DNA from: Trinickia dinghuensis | Lineage (GTDB): Bacteria; Pseudomonadota; Gammaproteobacteria; Burkholderiales; Burkholderiaceae | Length of the DNA stretch: 64,000 nt | Assembly: GCF_003367175.1 (NCBI RefSeq) | Contig: NZ_QRGA01000006.1 | Span: 248,001-312,000, forward strand | Direction of reading: 5' to 3' | In this document: one piece after another, positions 62,606 to 64,000 of the stretch | Position numbering within the stretch: the first letter of the stretch is position 1 | Layout of the letters: every line of letters begins with the position of its first letter | Made by a program: the position numbers and the translations under genes | The notes under the pieces: model-generated | What the model was told of the DNA's origin: nothing | Seen by the model: the letters and a program-made list of their open reading frames with translations, nothing else | The model's database searches: none

Positions 62606-63004
62606 ATGGCTTCATCGTCGGAAGCACTATACACGCGGCAGATTCGCACTTACCTCGAGGCCCTCGAACGCGGCGACGTGGCCGCGATCTGCGCGCTGTT
62701 CAAACCCGACGCGCAGATCTCGTCGCCGTTTCTCGGCTGGATGACGCCGGCACCGTTCTTCGCGAAGGTCGACGCAGCGTCAGGCGCGAGCACGATCACG
62801 CCGATCGATATCTGCGTCAGCTCGACGGGGGCTCGGCGTGCCACGGGCTATTTCATCTACGACTGGAAACTCAAGGACGGTTCCGCGGTGCGCTTCGAGT
62901 GTGTCGACGTATTCGAGTTCGATGAAGACGGCCTCATCGAGCGGATGATCATCGTCTACGACACTCATCCGATTCGTAGCACGGTTGGCGATAAATACGC
63001 GTAG
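62606..63004 (+). CDS. Nuclear transport factor 2 (SnoaL)-like protein
   Basis: 132 aa; ATG 62606 follows a perfect AGGAGG by 6 bases (ATG 62600 overlaps that site). The sequence YLEALERGDVAAICALFKPDAQISSPFLGWM is the usual alpha-helix cone of NTF2-like folds, then beta-strands with FECVDVFEFDEDGLIERMIIVYDTHPIR. Members are isomerases, dehydratases, hydroxylase subunits or ligand-binding proteins. Asp and His positions resemble the SnoaL/ketosteroid isomerase group, but the catalytic function cannot be read. It is convergent with the acyl-CoA dehydrogenase. Confidence 0.82.
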   Translation: MASSSEALYTRQIRTYLEALERGDVAAICALFKPDAQISSPFLGWMTPAPFFAKVDAASGASTITPIDICVSSTGARRATGYFIYDWKLKDGSAVRFECVDVFEFDEDGLIERMIIVYDTHPIRSTVGDKYA

Positions 63005-63139
63005 CGGACGCTCGCTTCAGGGCCATGCCGGTAATGACGGCAGCGATGGCCTCGGAGGCGGCGCTCGGCATCCCGACATCGATTCAGATCGTCGCGAGCA
63101 GTACGTTGGCGGATTTCGCATCGGCTCCGCAACCGCGGG

Positions 63140-64000
63140 CTATCCGCCTCGCGCCCCCGGCATCTCTGCCACATCGCCCGGCGTATGCGAGTGTCTCGCC
63201 AGCTCTAGCTTGGCGATCGCCGCGCGGTGCACTTCATCCGGGCCATCGGCAAAACGCAGCGTGCGCTGGTGCGCATAGGCAAGCGCCAACGGGAAGTCGC
63301 CGGACACGCCCCCGGCGCCGTGCGCCTGAATGGCCCAATCGATAACCTTGCAAGCGACGTTCGGTGCCACCACCTTGATCACCGCGATCTCGGCCTTGGC
63401 GACCTTGTTGCCGACGGTGTCCATCATGTAAGCGGCCTTGAGCGTCAGCAGCCGCGCTTGATCGATCATGCAGCGCGCTTCCGCGATCCGTTCATGCCAG
63501 ACGCTGTGCTGCGCGATCGGCTTGCCGAATGCGATGCGCGACGTCAAACGCTTGCACATCAGCTCCAATGCACGCTCGGCGATACCGATGCTGCGCATGC
63601 AATGGTGGATACGCCCTGGCCCCAACCGCCCCTGTGCGATCTCGAAGCCGCGGCCCTCGCCGAGCAGGATGTTCGAAACGGGCACGCGCACATCCTTCAG
63701 ATCGATTTCCATGTGACCGTGCGGTGCATCGTCGTAGCCGAACACCGGCAATGGACGGATCACCGTGATGCCCGGCGTATCGGCCGGCACGACGATCATC
63801 GACTGCTGCTCGTGACGTCCCGCATCCGGGTTGGTCTTGCCCATCACGATGTACACCGCGCAACGCGGGTCGCCCGCACCCGAGGACCACCATTTGCGCC
63901 CATTGATCACATATTCGTCGCCTTGGCGCTCGATGCTGCACTCGATGTTGGTCGCGTCCGACGAGGCCACCGCGGGCTCGGTCATCAAGAACGCCGAGCG
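63140..64000 (-). CDS. Acyl-CoA dehydrogenase, N-terminus beyond the window
   Basis: The frame runs off the window end at 64000 with [17 protein letters not shown], the FAD/substrate region of acyl-CoA dehydrogenases. The middle and C-terminal domains follow: [14 protein letters not shown], then [51 protein letters not shown] and [19 protein letters not shown]. The length (>286 aa visible) and the insert [18 protein letters not shown] match the FadE9/10-like or ACAD10/11-like group that often pairs with aminoglycoside-phosphotransferase-like kinases. The catalytic base lies in the missing or divergent part. Confidence 0.9.
   Translation of the reverse strand, partial: RSAFLMTEPAVASSDATNIECSIERQGDEYVINGRKWWSSGAGDPRCAVYIVMGKTNPDAGRHEQQSMIVVPADTPGITVIRPLPVFGYDDAPHGHMEIDLKDVRVPVSNILLGEGRGFEIAQGRLGPGRIHHCMRSIGIAERALELMCKRLTSRIAFGKPIAQHSVWHERIAEARCMIDQARLLTLKAAYMMDTVGNKVAKAEIAVIKVVAPNVACKVIDWAIQAHGAGGVSGDFPLALAYAHQRTLRFADGPDEVHRAAIAKLELARHSHTPGDVAEMPGARGG

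Overview
The window comes from a high-GC betaproteobacterium of the Burkholderiaceae (Burkholderia sensu lato: Burkholderia, Paraburkholderia, Caballeronia or Trinickia). The evidence is the codon bias, a DUF2894 gene, a Burkholderia-type 16-strand porin, the pbpC/alpha-2-macroglobulin pair, and the unusually dense set of aromatic-acid catabolic modules. The genus cannot be resolved from the sequence alone. No rRNA, tRNA, CRISPR array, transposase or phage gene is visible.

Layout. 1-7.7 kb holds housekeeping and envelope genes: the end of a DUF2894 gene, a class A penicillin-binding protein, an MFS efflux pump, two small conserved proteins and a KUP potassium transporter. 7.8-9.6 kb is a divergent LysR/SDR pair. 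9.7-10.6 kb is a scar of three gene fragments, one of them copied from a kup gene. 10.7-19.3 kb is pbpC with a 2024-residue alpha-2-macroglobulin. 19.5-25.5 kb is vanillate metabolism: vanA-vanB-vanR leftward, and an aromatic aldehyde dehydrogenase plus alcohol dehydrogenase rightward. 25.6-30.9 kb is a hydroxycinnamate (ferulate/coumarate) operon of four genes with a divergent MarR regulator. 30.9-34.9 kb is an MFS transporter, a porin and a chemoreceptor. A second scar lies at 35.2-35.6 kb. 35.6-42.9 kb is an uncharacterised SDR-MoaF-SDR-amidase-MFS-outer membrane channel operon with an AraC regulator. 42.9-45.1 kb is pobR/pobA. 46.3-55.7 kb is a tightly overlapping nine-gene operon (hydrolase, VOC dioxygenase, Rieske ferredoxin, flavin hydroxylase, MFS, cyclase, cupin, FAH-type hydrolase, epimerase) plus an outer membrane channel. 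56-61.6 kb has two overlapping LysR genes and an OCD-DapA-aldehyde dehydrogenase group. A third scar (truncated antitoxin, truncated LysR) precedes an NTF2-like gene and the end of an acyl-CoA dehydrogenase.

How the genes work together. The core is a lignin-monomer funnel. Hydroxycinnamates enter through the porin and MFS carrier, are activated by the CoA synthetase, hydrated, oxidised and cleaved to a benzoate. Vanillate is then demethylated by VanAB, and 4-hydroxybenzoate is hydroxylated by PobA, both giving protocatechuate. The most informative signal I found is a 15-base inverted repeat, GTTATGYNNTATAAC in transcription orientation. It occurs three times: before the hydratase operon, before the aldehyde dehydrogenase, and before the MFS-porin-chemoreceptor genes. 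It appears to define one regulon, probably of the divergent MarR protein. VanR appears to have its own separate TTGTATACAA operators.

The operons at 35.6-41.7, 46.3-54.7 and 57.9-61.6 kb look like complete catabolic pathways whose substrates cannot be named from sequence. These are the best candidates for undescribed chemistry.
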